A DNA stretch of 39,387 nucleotides from Phycisphaerae bacterium (GTDB lineage: Bacteria; Planctomycetota; Phycisphaerae; Phycisphaerales; SM1A02), in the NCBI GenBank assembly GCA_002683195.1, contig NYSW01000070.1:1-39387 (forward strand), written 5' to 3'. The position numbers and the translations under genes are program-made. Positions 30,919 through 39,302 of the stretch are shown here, piece after piece (within the stretch, counting starts at the first letter, position 1; each line of letters starts with the position of its first letter). The notes under the pieces are model-generated. The model searched no databases. It saw only the letters and a program-made list of their open reading frames with translations, and was not told the DNA's origin.

Positions 30919-31761
30919 ATGCAAGAAGACCGGAAAAACGAACTCCGCCTGGGCGCGGTCTCCTATCTGAACACGCTGCCGCTGATCGACGGTCTCGACC
31001 GGATCCCCGGCGTCCAGGTGGTTCCCGACGTTCCCGCGAATCTCTGCGATCGACTGGTCGGCGGGGAGACGGATCTCTCCCTCTGCTCGGTCATCGATCA
31101 GCAGGTTTCCGGGCGTCCGCTCGAGCTTCTTCCGGTCGGGCAGATCGGTTGCGAGGGTGAGACGAGAACCGTGGCGCTCTTTTCGAGGGTTCCGATCGAG
31201 GAGATCGAGGAGGTCGCCTGCGACGTCGAGAGTCATACGTCGGTGGCGCTGGTTCAGGTCCTGCTGGCCGAACGTACCGGCCGCCGACCTCGAGTCACGC
31301 CATTTCCCGCCGACTCGAGCGTTTCTCCCGATGCAGTGCTCTTGATCGGAGACAAGGTCGCTCGAATGGCCCCCCCGGCATCAAGCCATCCGCATCGGGT
31401 GGACCTCGGTGTCGCCTGGTACGAACTCACGGGACTGCCGTTCGTCTTCGCCGCCTGGTTCCGGCTCGCCGATGCGGATGAGGAGACCAGGGCTCGCACC
31501 GAACGGCTGGCCATTCTGGTTGACCACGCCCGGCGTCGGCACCGGACGCTCATTCCCACGATCGCAAGGCGGGAAGCAGCGGCTCATGGCTGGAATGTGC
31601 CGGAAGCGGTGCACTATCTCGGCTCCCTGCTTCGGTACGAGTGCACGCCGCGATCGTTGCAGGCGATACGCCTGTTTCACGAACTGGCCGAGCGCCATGG
31701 GGTGATCGAGGATCGGCGACCGCTTCTGGTCGCTGAATCCGAGGTTGTCGGGGTCGGATGA
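30919..31761 (+). CDS. mqnA: Chorismate dehydratase (MqnA), futalosine menaquinone pathway
   Basis: First step of the futalosine route: chorismate to 3-enolpyruvyl-benzoate. The periplasmic-binding-protein-like fold shows the usual ELRLGAVSYLNTLPLIDGL start, ETDLSLCSVIDQQ, ETRTVALFSRVP, VLLIGDKVARM and the characteristic VDLGVAWYELTGLPFVFAAW. At 280 aa it is normal for MqnA. The ATG at 30919 is preferred; a TTG at 30868 overlaps the alr stop and would add 17 unlikely residues. No other mqn gene is in the window. MqnD shares the fold but lacks this sequence pattern. The stop overlaps the next gene (ATGA). Confidence 0.92.
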   Translation: MQEDRKNELRLGAVSYLNTLPLIDGLDRIPGVQVVPDVPANLCDRLVGGETDLSLCSVIDQQVSGRPLELLPVGQIGCEGETRTVALFSRVPIEEIEEVACDVESHTSVALVQVLLAERTGRRPRVTPFPADSSVSPDAVLLIGDKVARMAPPASSHPHRVDLGVAWYELTGLPFVFAAWFRLADADEETRARTERLAILVDHARRRHRTLIPTIARREAAAHGWNVPEAVHYLGSLLRYECTPRSLQAIRLFHELAERHGVIEDRRPLLVAESEVVGVG

Positions 31762-33494
31762 ACCGTCGTCCCGACGCCGAAACGACGCCTGCCCATCGAG
31801 CCATCCGCCGGCAGTTCGAGTTTGCGGGGGCTTCGGCGGCCGGGCGTCTGGAGCGACTGGAGATTCTGCTCTGCGACATCGAGCCGGAAGGGACCTATCC
31901 CCTCGACTGGCTGGTCTATCGGGTGACCGGCATCAAGTCCGACGGCTCCGGTGATCTGGATGCGATTGAAGGAGATCGCCTGCGGGGTGATCTGGTCGAA
32001 TTGATCGAGGAGATCGACCGGAGTCTGGGACCGGCGTGCTTCGATCCGAACCGTCATCTCGATGCGGAAGAGGCGGCCCGGCGGCTCGGGGTCTCTCGTA
32101 GAACCTTGCAGAGATGGCGATCTCTCGGGCTCGCCACTCGAAGATTCCTGCACCCCGACGGATCGGTGAGGGCAGGTATACGCACCGAGGCCGTGCGTCG
32201 TTTCGCGGCGCGACACCCGAGCCGACTCGAGCGGGCGCGGCATCGCCAGCCCATCGACGAAATGGAGCGGCGGACGATCCGCGAGGCGTTCCAACGATGG
32301 TCGGGAGAAGCTTGCTCCACGACCGCGGTGATCGAGCGGATCGCCAAGGAGATGAAACGAAGTCCGGCCGCCATTCGAGCGATCGTCGGGCCGCCTGCCG
32401 GCCGTCGACGGTTGGACGCGGGGGAACGGAAGGCGATGTCGCGACTGGTGACTCGGGCGCGGGAGCGGGGGGTTCCGGTGGAAAGAATCGCCGGGCGGAT
32501 CGGTCGGAGCGAGGCGACGGTTCGGCGTCATGAATTGGAATCCCGGTGGCAGGCGGTTCGTTCGGTCGAGCCGCCGGTGGTGGAGGTTCCGAACCTGGTT
32601 CGAGTGGATGCGCCCGAGGTTTTTGCGGTTGCCGGGTTGGTTGATGATCTGCCTCGGGAACTTCATCGTGCGGATCCGGCAACCTGGCTGGCGACGGTTC
32701 GGGAGCTCGCGGAGTCAGAGCAGGATGAGGATGTCCGGGGTCGGATCGCCGCCATGCATTTCTCGCTTGCCCGAGCCAGGAGCATGGTCGAGGAACTGGA
32801 TCTCGGCCGGGCCGTCACGGGCCCGAGGCCACCGGGCGAACGGCGATTGGATCCGATCGAAACGAATCTGCGGTGGTGGGGCCTCTTGTTGGAACGAAAC
32901 ACGGTTTCGGGGTTTGCGGCCGGTCTTCAGCGTCTCGAGCAGTCGGTCGGACGTCGACTCGAAGAACTGCCCGGGCCGCGGGTCGCGCCCTTGCTCGAGA
33001 TCCTCGTGGAAGCAACGGCCGAAGTGGTCCGGGGATTTGACCCGGCGCGTCGGGCTGCGGGCCACGATCTGGCTCGGGCCGTCGGGCTCGGCGTCTCGAG
33101 GCGAATTGCCCGGGAACCGCTTCAGGACGTGGTGGCTGGCGCTCGGGCCCGTGGAATCCGGCGTTCGACCATGCCCGTCGACACGCTGCATTCGGTTCCC
33201 GGAGATGTTCGCCGATTGCTCGGGGTCGAACGGTGGTGGAGGCGGGCGGTGTCAGGGGGATTGGATCAGGAGATCCGCGAAGACCCGGGATGGCTCGCGG
33301 TCGCCATGCGTTACGGATTGGAGTCGCCCGGGCGTCCGCATTCGTTGGTCGAGACCGGGCGGGGACTCGGGATCGCACCGACTCGGCTGGTCGGTGGAAT
33401 CGATGCGTGTGTCGCCCGGCTTCGCCGAGTTGGGATGGCCGCGGACGAGGGGGATGAGCGAGCGGATGAACAAAAAGAACGCCGCGACGCGTGA
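31758..33494 (+). CDS. Divergent sigma-70-like protein with an N-terminal MerR-type HTH
   Basis: A 578-aa, Arg-rich, probable DNA-binding protein. Residues ~101-130 (DAEEAARRLGVSRRTLQRWR) are a MerR/excisionase-type helix-turn-helix, and ~222-258 (VERIAGRIGRSEATVRRHEL) a second HTH. The C-terminal half reads like an eroded planctomycete-type sigma factor. IAAMHFSLARARSMVEELD (~330-348) resembles the LFRRMNYLKFRA-type helix of those factors, EVVRGFDPARRAAGHDLARA (~422-441) follows the region 2 pattern, and SLVETGRGLGIAPTRLVGGI (~529-548) the region 4 pattern, where TLEEVGxxLGVTRERVRQIE is usual. Conserved promoter-contact residues appear lost. It overlaps mqnA by 4 bases. Whether it is a working sigma factor, an anti-sigma or a repressor is unknown; the sigma relation is my inference. 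Confidence 0.6.
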   Translation: MNRRPDAETTPAHRAIRRQFEFAGASAAGRLERLEILLCDIEPEGTYPLDWLVYRVTGIKSDGSGDLDAIEGDRLRGDLVELIEEIDRSLGPACFDPNRHLDAEEAARRLGVSRRTLQRWRSLGLATRRFLHPDGSVRAGIRTEAVRRFAARHPSRLERARHRQPIDEMERRTIREAFQRWSGEACSTTAVIERIAKEMKRSPAAIRAIVGPPAGRRRLDAGERKAMSRLVTRARERGVPVERIAGRIGRSEATVRRHELESRWQAVRSVEPPVVEVPNLVRVDAPEVFAVAGLVDDLPRELHRADPATWLATVRELAESEQDEDVRGRIAAMHFSLARARSMVEELDLGRAVTGPRPPGERRLDPIETNLRWWGLLLERNTVSGFAAGLQRLEQSVGRRLEELPGPRVAPLLEILVEATAEVVRGFDPARRAAGHDLARAVGLGVSRRIAREPLQDVVAGARARGIRRSTMPVDTLHSVPGDVRRLLGVERWWRRAVSGGLDQEIREDPGWLAVAMRYGLESPGRPHSLVETGRGLGIAPTRLVGGIDACVARLRRVGMAADEGDERADEQKERRDA

Positions 33495-33510
33495 GGCACG
33501 CGTCGCGGCG
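33471..33510 (-). terminator. Intrinsic terminator of rplM-rpsI, overlapping the end of the opposing gene
   Basis: A perfect 13-bp GC-rich stem CGCCGCGACGCGT / ACGCGTCGCGGCG with loop GAGGC on the plus strand (33480-33492 with 33498-33510) is followed, on the minus strand, by TTCTTTTTG. It begins 27 bases after the rpsI stop. The plus-strand sigma-like gene ends inside this hairpin: its TGA is 33492-33494. Confidence 0.9.
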
Positions 33511-33537
33511 GGGTTGGTCTGGAGACGTGGGTTCGAA

Positions 33538-34050
33538 TCAACGCTTCGAGAACTGGAAGCGGCGACGAGCACCGGCCTGACCGTACTTCTTCCGTTCGAC
33601 CTTTCGGGCGTCACGGGTGAGGTAGTTGTTTTCTCGGAGAATACTCTCGAGGTTGGGGTCGAGCTCCCGAAGGGCTCGGCCGAGCCCGAGAACGATCGCA
33701 CCGGCCTGGCCCATGAAGCCGCCACCGTTGCAGTTGACGAAGACGTCGACCTTGCCTTCGGTTTCGGTGTTCTTGAGCACGCCACGGATCGCGTCGCGAT
33801 CGCGGGTTTCGGTGAAGTAATCCTCGAGCGACTTCGACTTGACGCGGCCGCGGATCTGGAACTCACCGCTGCCGGGCTTTAGTCGGACACGGGCGACCGC
33901 CGTCTTTCGGCGACCGGTGCCTCGGAACCAACCGTGTGCGTCAGGGCCTCGGCTCACGTGGATCGGGGCGACCTCGGTGGCGGTGGACTCGATGTCGCCG
34001 ATCGGCACCTCGGTGAGGGTGAGTTCGGCGGTTTCGTTGGTCTCGGTCAT
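33538..34050 (-). CDS. rpsI: 30S ribosomal protein uS9 with an acidic N-terminal extension
   Basis: Small-subunit protein whose C-terminal tail reaches the P-site tRNA. The conserved core begins at residue ~41 with GWFRGTGRRKTAVARVRLK. It continues VFVNCNGGGFMGQAGAIVLG and ends in the typical KYGQAGARRRFQFSKR tail. The first ~40 residues (TETNETAELTLTEVPIGDIE and on) are an acidic extension not present in E. coli S9 (130 aa). The ATG at 34050 is preferred over an in-frame TTG at 34119; neither has a strong ribosome-binding site. It follows rplM after 74 bases in the classic rplM-rpsI order. Confidence 0.95.
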   Translation of the reverse strand: MTETNETAELTLTEVPIGDIESTATEVAPIHVSRGPDAHGWFRGTGRRKTAVARVRLKPGSGEFQIRGRVKSKSLEDYFTETRDRDAIRGVLKNTETEGKVDVFVNCNGGGFMGQAGAIVLGLGRALRELDPNLESILRENNYLTRDARKVERKKYGQAGARRRFQFSKR

Positions 34051-34124
34051 CGTCGGGGTGATCCGTGGTCGGTCGATGGTGTCGGTTGCAGGAGCGTCCG
34101 TGGAAACGGACCGCTTCAAACGGT

Positions 34125-34562
34125 TCAGGCGATCTCGAGGATCGTCGGGTTCTGGGCCTGGTGGGGGTGCTCGGGGCCTGCGTAGACCTTCAAGCGGCTT
34201 TCGATCTGTCGGCCGAGTCGTCCGCTGGGGACCATTCGAACGATCGCTTGCTTGACCACCCGGCAGGGGTCGCGTTCAAGGACGTTTCGGTACGACTCGG
34301 CCTTCTGGCCACCGGGGTAGCCGCTGTAACGACGGAGCATCTTGTCGTCGAGCTTGTTGCCGGTCATCACGATCTTCGAGGCGTTCGTCACGATGACGAA
34401 ATCGCCGCTCAGGACGTGAGGGGTGTAGGTCGGGCGATGCTTGCCCATGAGGATGGTCGCCACTTCCGTGGCGAAACGACCGAGAATGCGACCATCGGCG
34501 TCGAAGTGACGCCAGGAGGCTTCGATCTCACCGGGCTTCGCGTGGTAGGTCTGGCGAGGCAT
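34125..34562 (-). CDS. rplM: 50S ribosomal protein uL13
   Basis: Early-assembly large-subunit protein. The 145-aa sequence shows the standard pattern: SWRHFDADGRILGRFATEVA, LMGKHRPTYTPHVLSGDFVI, VTNASKIVMTGNKLDDKMLR, RYSGYPGG and the C-terminal YAGPEHPHQAQNP. The ATG at 34562 fits the family length; the open frame upstream covers the leader and is not coding. First gene of rplM-rpsI, preceded by a consensus promoter and long leader. Confidence 0.96.
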   Translation of the reverse strand: MPRQTYHAKPGEIEASWRHFDADGRILGRFATEVATILMGKHRPTYTPHVLSGDFVIVTNASKIVMTGNKLDDKMLRRYSGYPGGQKAESYRNVLERDPCRVVKQAIVRMVPSGRLGRQIESRLKVYAGPEHPHQAQNPTILEIA

Positions 34563-34720
34563 GGACGGGCCCGTTCCTGAAGGGGACTGAGAGTACGGTC
34601 CGAAGACCGAAGAAGACGATTCAACCCATCTCAAACTGATCGGCCGATGTGTAGGGTGGACACCCAGTCGGCCCGCTTGATCCGGGCAACACGTCCGGTC
34701 CCTTCGGGATCGGACGCGAA
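34563..34720 (-). promoter_or_regulatory. Long structured leader of rplM-rpsI
   Basis: The predicted 5' untranslated region is about 155 bases and folds into several hairpins, listed 5' to 3'. At 34692-34716 an 11-bp stem (CGTCCGATCCC with GGGACCGGACG, one A·C mismatch) starts almost at the transcript 5' end. At 34671-34687 there is a 5-bp stem GCCCG/CGGGC. Near 34651-34664 there is GGGT-GTCC-ACCC. At 34596-34609 there is CGGTC-TTCG-GACCG, a cUUCGg tetraloop ending 34 bases before the ATG. Such a leader is typical of autoregulated ribosomal operons; no named motif can be matched by eye. Confidence 0.55.
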
Positions 34721-34726
34721 TCGCCC

Positions 34727-34754
34727 AGAATAGCCGCCGCCGGTCCGGTGTCAA
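34727..34754 (-). promoter_or_regulatory. sigma-70-type promoter for rplM-rpsI
   Basis: On the minus strand a perfect -35 TTGACA (34754-34749) and a -10 TATTCT (34732-34727) are 16 bases apart, placing the start near 34720. It is the best promoter match in the window. Confidence 0.65.
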
Positions 34755-34806
34755 GCACCATGGTCGGTTCAACCTTTCGCCCACGACTCATCCTCGGACC
34801 CTGTTC

Positions 34807-36270
34807 ATGAATGATGTTCCTTCCTTTATTGGCTCGACGGCGACGGCCAGCGACGCGATGTCCGCTTCTGGGGCCAAAAACGAGGTTTTCGGGGGAGATG
34901 GAGAACTCCGAAGGGGTGATCGCCTCGGTCTCATCCTCGCGTGGGTCGTCATTCTGATCGGGATTGTTCTTTGGGCTTGGAAGCCGATGGGCCCATCGGA
35001 AGATGCTCTGGAAACAGAGGTGCCTTCCGGGCTGTTGCTGAGCCAGCAGGACGAAATGGTTGGAAAACTGGCCTTCGGCATGCGGGACCTGAGTCCGATG
35101 CTGCCGCCGTTGCAGCAGGCCGAAATATTGTCGACGGGGGGGGTCGCCCAGAGAGCGGCCTACGCGATTCTCGAGGCCGAACTCGTCGGAATCGATCCGG
35201 CTCGTGAAGAACTGGCATCGATCCTCGCCGAATCAGGTGACGATCCGGTGGCTTTGATGTTGTTGCCCGCGGTCACTGCGGTGTTCGATGCGCTCGATGC
35301 AGGTGAAGCACCGCCGGTCGCTTCCACTGAATTGCTCGAGGAACGACTTGGTTGGTTCGGGCGACTTGCTTCCGCGATGGGTCGGCCGGAAGAGATTTCG
35401 GCGATCAAGGCCAACGCGAAGAGTCGGACGATGACGCTGTTGGGTGGCGTCGCCCTGATGTTCATTGCAGGACTGCTCGGTTTCGTTGGACTCATCATTC
35501 TGCTGGTGTTCGGGCTCACGGGTCGTATCACCTCGAAGGTGATTCCGGTGACTCGCCACGGCGTCTACGCCGAGACGTTCGCCATCTGGCTCCTGCTGAT
35601 GCTTCTTTTACAGGTCCTCGCAGGCTTTCTGGCGAGTTTGTTTCCGGGGGAGGGACTGGGATTGCTCGCCAGCATCCAGGCCTTCTTTCTGAGTCTCGTG
35701 GTTCTTGCCTGGCCGGTGTTTCGCGGGATCGAATGGCGGGCGGTTCGCAGGGACATCGGTCTCGAACGTCCGCGGCTGCTCGACGTTCCGGCCGGAATCG
35801 CAAGTTGGTCGATGGCGTTGCCATTCCTCCTGATCGGGGGGGTCATGACCTTCGGCCTGACCCTGCTGATTCAATTCCTCACCAACGAGACGCCCCAGCC
35901 GGAGCACCCCGCGCAGCAGGCTGCCATGAATGCGAGTGGTTGGGAGTTGTTCCAAATCTTCGTCCTGGCTTCGGTGGCGGCGCCGGTGGTCGAAGAAATC
36001 ATGTTCCGAGGTGTGCTGTTCTCCCATCTTCGTGGAGCCACGAGACGATGGGCGCTTCCGTTGGGGATCGTGCTGGCGGCCGTCATCTCGAGTGTGATCT
36101 TCGCGGCCATCCATCCGCAGGGCTTCGTGTTCATTCCACCGCTCGCCGGTCTCGGGATCGGCTTCTGCATTGCGCGCGAATGGCGAGGTTCGATCGTCCC
36201 CGCGATGGTCGCTCACGGGGTCAGTAATGGGATTGTGATGTCCTTGAACGTCCTTCTCTTCGGCGGCTGA
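34807..36270 (+). CDS. CPBP-family intramembrane metalloprotease (CAAX protease-like)
   Basis: Membrane protease of the ABI/CPBP (type II CAAX prenyl endopeptidase-like) family. The catalytic motifs are in the C-terminal membrane domain: APVVEEIMFRGVLFSHLR (EExxxR), SVIFAAIHPQG (His) and AHGVSNGIVM (HxxxN). The N-terminal ~200 residues hold one transmembrane helix (LGLILAWVVILIGIVLWAW) and a helical, acidic extracytoplasmic domain. About seven further helices follow. Bacterial members include bacteriocin self-immunity proteins and proteases of unknown substrate. The start at 34807 is assumed; ATG 34858 is an alternative and neither has a clear ribosome-binding site. Length 487 aa. Divergent from rplM. 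Confidence 0.88.
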   Translation: MNDVPSFIGSTATASDAMSASGAKNEVFGGDGELRRGDRLGLILAWVVILIGIVLWAWKPMGPSEDALETEVPSGLLLSQQDEMVGKLAFGMRDLSPMLPPLQQAEILSTGGVAQRAAYAILEAELVGIDPAREELASILAESGDDPVALMLLPAVTAVFDALDAGEAPPVASTELLEERLGWFGRLASAMGRPEEISAIKANAKSRTMTLLGGVALMFIAGLLGFVGLIILLVFGLTGRITSKVIPVTRHGVYAETFAIWLLLMLLLQVLAGFLASLFPGEGLGLLASIQAFFLSLVVLAWPVFRGIEWRAVRRDIGLERPRLLDVPAGIASWSMALPFLLIGGVMTFGLTLLIQFLTNETPQPEHPAQQAAMNASGWELFQIFVLASVAAPVVEEIMFRGVLFSHLRGATRRWALPLGIVLAAVISSVIFAAIHPQGFVFIPPLAGLGIGFCIAREWRGSIVPAMVAHGVSNGIVMSLNVLLFGG

Positions 36271-36377
36271 TACCGGCATCTGGATTCCAGAGCGGGGTTG
36301 AGTGGGCGATCGAACCTGACGTTGGCCCTATTTCTCGGGAATCGTGTCCGGCGGGTATAGACTTCAGTCCGGAGACG

Positions 36378-37289
36378 ATGATGAACCGCATCCTTCGACA
36401 TCTTGGGCCGATCGCGATTCCGGTCGCGAGTCTTGGGTTGACGTTCGCCGTCGGTCTTGCGCCGGTCTCCGCCGATTCCTTCTCGCCGCCGCCGGGGCGA
36501 GCGATTCTTCCGAGTCATCCGGGTGAGCCTGGCGGACTCGGAGATCCCATCGCTTTCTTCGAACGCCTCGTCCTTCGCTACCGATCCCTTCGGCGATACG
36601 CCGAACGGGTCGAGGTTCTTCAGATCACCAAGGATCCCGAAACCGACGACCCCGGGATACGGACCCTCACGAGGGCCCGAGCGGAGATCACGGGTGACGA
36701 TCTCAGGGTCGATCGGTCCGGCCTCGCTTCCAAGGCGATGGATGCGCTGGCTCTCGATGAAGCCACGACCGGCGCCTCGGATGCGGAGCTCTGGATGCTG
36801 CCGCATCTTTCACTGCGATTCACGGACCAACCACTCGAGCATTTTCGTCCTGGAGATCGAGGTCCGTTCCGACCTTCGGAGTTGGATCGCGTCACGGTCA
36901 AGGATCGGCAGTTGGTGAGAGTTCAGTTGTTGGCCGGTGACGAGGAGGATCCGGCGGCTCGTTTCAATCTCTTCATCGATCCCGAGCGGATGTTGGTCGA
37001 GCGAGTGGAAGGAGATGAATGGCTTCCCAGTGGCCTGCACCATCAGACCACGGTTCGAATTGAAGCCCATGAAGTCGGGGTCGAGGAAACTCCGCCCGAG
37101 ACTCCCGGGCCCGAGCCATCGGAGGCGTCAGTCATCATTCCGACGCCGTCGGTCATCGAGCCTTCCCGTCCATCTGGTGATCCATCTGTTGATTCATCCG
37201 TCGGTGTAGGAGGAGACCGACCAGGCGACCGATCGCAATCGGTCGGACCGAGACCGACGGTTGAATCGATGGCTCGCGCGTCGCGCTGA
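36378..37289 (+). CDS. Secreted protein of unknown function, proline-rich C-terminus
   Basis: A 303-aa protein with a signal peptide (NRILRHLGPIAIPVASLGLT, then FAVGLAPVSA, cut probably before DSFSPP). The mature part (about residues 50-235) is alpha/beta: PIAFFERLVLRYRSLRRYAE, then strands such as LVRVQLLAGDE and RFNLFIDPERMLVERVEGD. This outline recalls LolA/LolB-like lipoprotein-carrier folds (DUF2092-like), but the similarity is only general. The C-terminal 65 residues are Pro/Ser/Gly-rich and probably disordered. ATG 36378 or 36381, with CGGAG upstream. It ends exactly where the convergent histidine kinase ends: the stops TGA and TCA abut at 37289/37290. Confidence 0.65.
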   Translation: MMNRILRHLGPIAIPVASLGLTFAVGLAPVSADSFSPPPGRAILPSHPGEPGGLGDPIAFFERLVLRYRSLRRYAERVEVLQITKDPETDDPGIRTLTRARAEITGDDLRVDRSGLASKAMDALALDEATTGASDAELWMLPHLSLRFTDQPLEHFRPGDRGPFRPSELDRVTVKDRQLVRVQLLAGDEEDPAARFNLFIDPERMLVERVEGDEWLPSGLHHQTTVRIEAHEVGVEETPPETPGPEPSEASVIIPTPSVIEPSRPSGDPSVDSSVGVGGDRPGDRSQSVGPRPTVESMARASR

Positions 37290-39302
37290 TCAGCGGGCGA
37301 GGCTCTCGATGATTCTCTTCGGCCGGTCTGCCCCGAAAGAGGGGCGCACGGCGGGAAGAAAGATCTTCAGGACGGTGCCGAATTCTCCGGAGGTGACCAG
37401 AAAACGGCCGCCGGCTGATTTCACTCCCGCGGAGATCGCTCGGAGTCCGAGCCCCCGGCCGCCGCCCCTGGTCGAGACGAAGTCCTGGCCGATCTGATGT
37501 CGAATCGAGCGAGGAATGCCGGGCCCATCGTCTCCGATCTGCAGTTCTATCTCACCGTCGTCGGTAGGTCGGCAGATGAGAGCGATTTCCGGCAGGCCCG
37601 TGCTCGACGCCTCGATCGCATTCTCGATGAACTCGTCCACGATGAATCTTGCGAAGGATTCGGTCAGTCTCGCTTTGGTCGGAGGCTCGCTGGACGTGAC
37701 GCCGATTCGAATTCGCTGCCCGTGGTGTCGGAGTCGTTCATTCGTGATCGAGCCCACATCGATGACTTGCGCGTCGTCTCCGATCTGCACGATGTGTCGG
37801 ATGCGATCGGTACGCCGGGCGGCCCGCAGGCACTTGTCCTCGATTCCGGCGAGTACTTCTCCGACCGCTTCGTCGGCTTTGGTTCGAGCCAGTGATGCCA
37901 CGCCTCCGACTTCCATCGCGAAGTCGTTGACGTCGTGGACGATGGCGTGAGCCAGCGAGGAAAACTTCTTTTCCCGTCGCCGCTCGCGAAGGCGTGTTCG
38001 TGCCTGGCTGCTCGCAAGATCGAGCAGCATCACCGAGCATCCATGGATTCCGAATGAATCGCGGTGCAGCGGGGTGAGGACCGCCAGATACACCATGCTG
38101 CTGCTCTGATCGCTGCGAATCGAGACCTCGCACTCCCGCGATCGGCCGGAGCGTGCTACCCGAATCGCGGCGAGCAGTCGTCGGCGAGAGCGGAGATCGA
38201 ACATGTCGGAGAGTGGTTCACCGATTTTCACGGGGAATGGGGGGGTATCCAGCAGCTCCAGCGCCGCGGCGTTACCGAAGCGTACTCGCCCGTTCAGATC
38301 GAGCTCGATCATCGCGGCGCTGGTGGCATGGAGAAGCGCCACGACCTGTTCGTTCTGATCGCGAGCGCGGAGATCGTTTCGAAAGCGATCTTCCATGGTC
38401 GCCGCGATGAAAAGACCGAAGGTCATGATCGGCAGGAGCATGGCCGGCGATCCGAATGCCGAACTCGGCTCGCAGAAAGTGACCACGAGCAGGGCGAGCG
38501 AGCACGCGAACCAGCCCGATTGGGTGGCGAGCCAGGAAAAGGACGTGAGAAGGCCGACGAGGAGGATGATCCTGCCCGGTTCCCGATTGAGATCGGGGAC
38601 CCACCAGCTTCCCAGCACCATGGCGACCATCAGGATCGCCGGAACGAAGCGGCGGGTCTGGTTGGAGTGACATCGGTAGATTTGCCGCCCCTGGGCGTCG
38701 GGGAGCAGCGCGATGGTGATCGGTGCGGTGGCGATGAGGCCGAGGACGATCGGAATCATCGAACCCGATCCGACGGTTGGATATCCGCTGGTGTCCATGC
38801 TCCAGTTCGCCGTGAGGAGCACGACCGGCAGGCCGACCAGCGGCATCGCGATGAAGGCGAAGGAAAGGGCGTCGCCGGAAGTCACGCGGCCGTCCATGAT
38901 GCGTCGGCCGGCGTTGCCCATCAGCCGGGGAAGGAGGGCGAGGCTGCAGGTGTGGACGACGGCAAGGGCCGCGATCAGGAGGGCGGCTGAGAGCCATTCC
39001 CCGGATTGGGAGGGTGCGGGGAAGCCCGCCTCGCCGAACAAGCCGCCCCCTGCGGCTGCGGCCAGCGTGAGGCCGCCGAGCGCCGCATACCGGGGGCCGT
39101 GTCGCAGAGTCAGGCCGGCAGCGATGCCGACCGGCAGCCAGGGAAAGACCGAGGCGCTGTACACCGTGGTCATCAGGATGCTGGTCAGTGCCGCCGCCGC
39201 CATCATGGCGGTCGCCAGAAGGATGCCGGTCGGGCGGTCGAAGATCGAATTCGTTCCGAGTCTCTCGAAGGATCGGGGAGTCGAAATCCGAGTCTGGTTC
39301 AT
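37290..39302 (-). CDS. Membrane-bound sensor histidine kinase (PAS-containing)
   Basis: A 670-aa sensor kinase. Residues ~25-305 hold seven to nine transmembrane helices (for example ILLATAMMAAAALTSILMT and SAALLIAALAVVHTCSLALL), resembling MASE1-type sensor domains. A PAS domain (~320-430; MIELDLNGRVRFGNAAALEL) follows. The dimerisation helix contains the H-box AHAIVHDVNDFAMEVGG (His at ~456, like HDFNN kinases), and the ATPase domain has DEFIENAIEAS (N box), DDGPGIP (G1) and GGGRGLGLRA (G2). The ATG at 39302 follows GAGG. No response regulator is adjacent in the window; one could lie to the right. Its signal is unknown. Confidence 0.9.
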   Translation of the reverse strand: MNQTRISTPRSFERLGTNSIFDRPTGILLATAMMAAAALTSILMTTVYSASVFPWLPVGIAAGLTLRHGPRYAALGGLTLAAAAGGGLFGEAGFPAPSQSGEWLSAALLIAALAVVHTCSLALLPRLMGNAGRRIMDGRVTSGDALSFAFIAMPLVGLPVVLLTANWSMDTSGYPTVGSGSMIPIVLGLIATAPITIALLPDAQGRQIYRCHSNQTRRFVPAILMVAMVLGSWWVPDLNREPGRIILLVGLLTSFSWLATQSGWFACSLALLVVTFCEPSSAFGSPAMLLPIMTFGLFIAATMEDRFRNDLRARDQNEQVVALLHATSAAMIELDLNGRVRFGNAAALELLDTPPFPVKIGEPLSDMFDLRSRRRLLAAIRVARSGRSRECEVSIRSDQSSSMVYLAVLTPLHRDSFGIHGCSVMLLDLASSQARTRLRERRREKKFSSLAHAIVHDVNDFAMEVGGVASLARTKADEAVGEVLAGIEDKCLRAARRTDRIRHIVQIGDDAQVIDVGSITNERLRHHGQRIRIGVTSSEPPTKARLTESFARFIVDEFIENAIEASSTGLPEIALICRPTDDGEIELQIGDDGPGIPRSIRHQIGQDFVSTRGGGRGLGLRAISAGVKSAGGRFLVTSGEFGTVLKIFLPAVRPSFGADRPKRIIESLAR

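Noticed and set aside
37284..37295. Palindrome CGCTGATCAGCG at the abutting stops of convergent genes
   Set aside because: Largely arises because TGA and TCA meet; the stem is only 6 bp with no loop or T-run, so it is not called a terminator.
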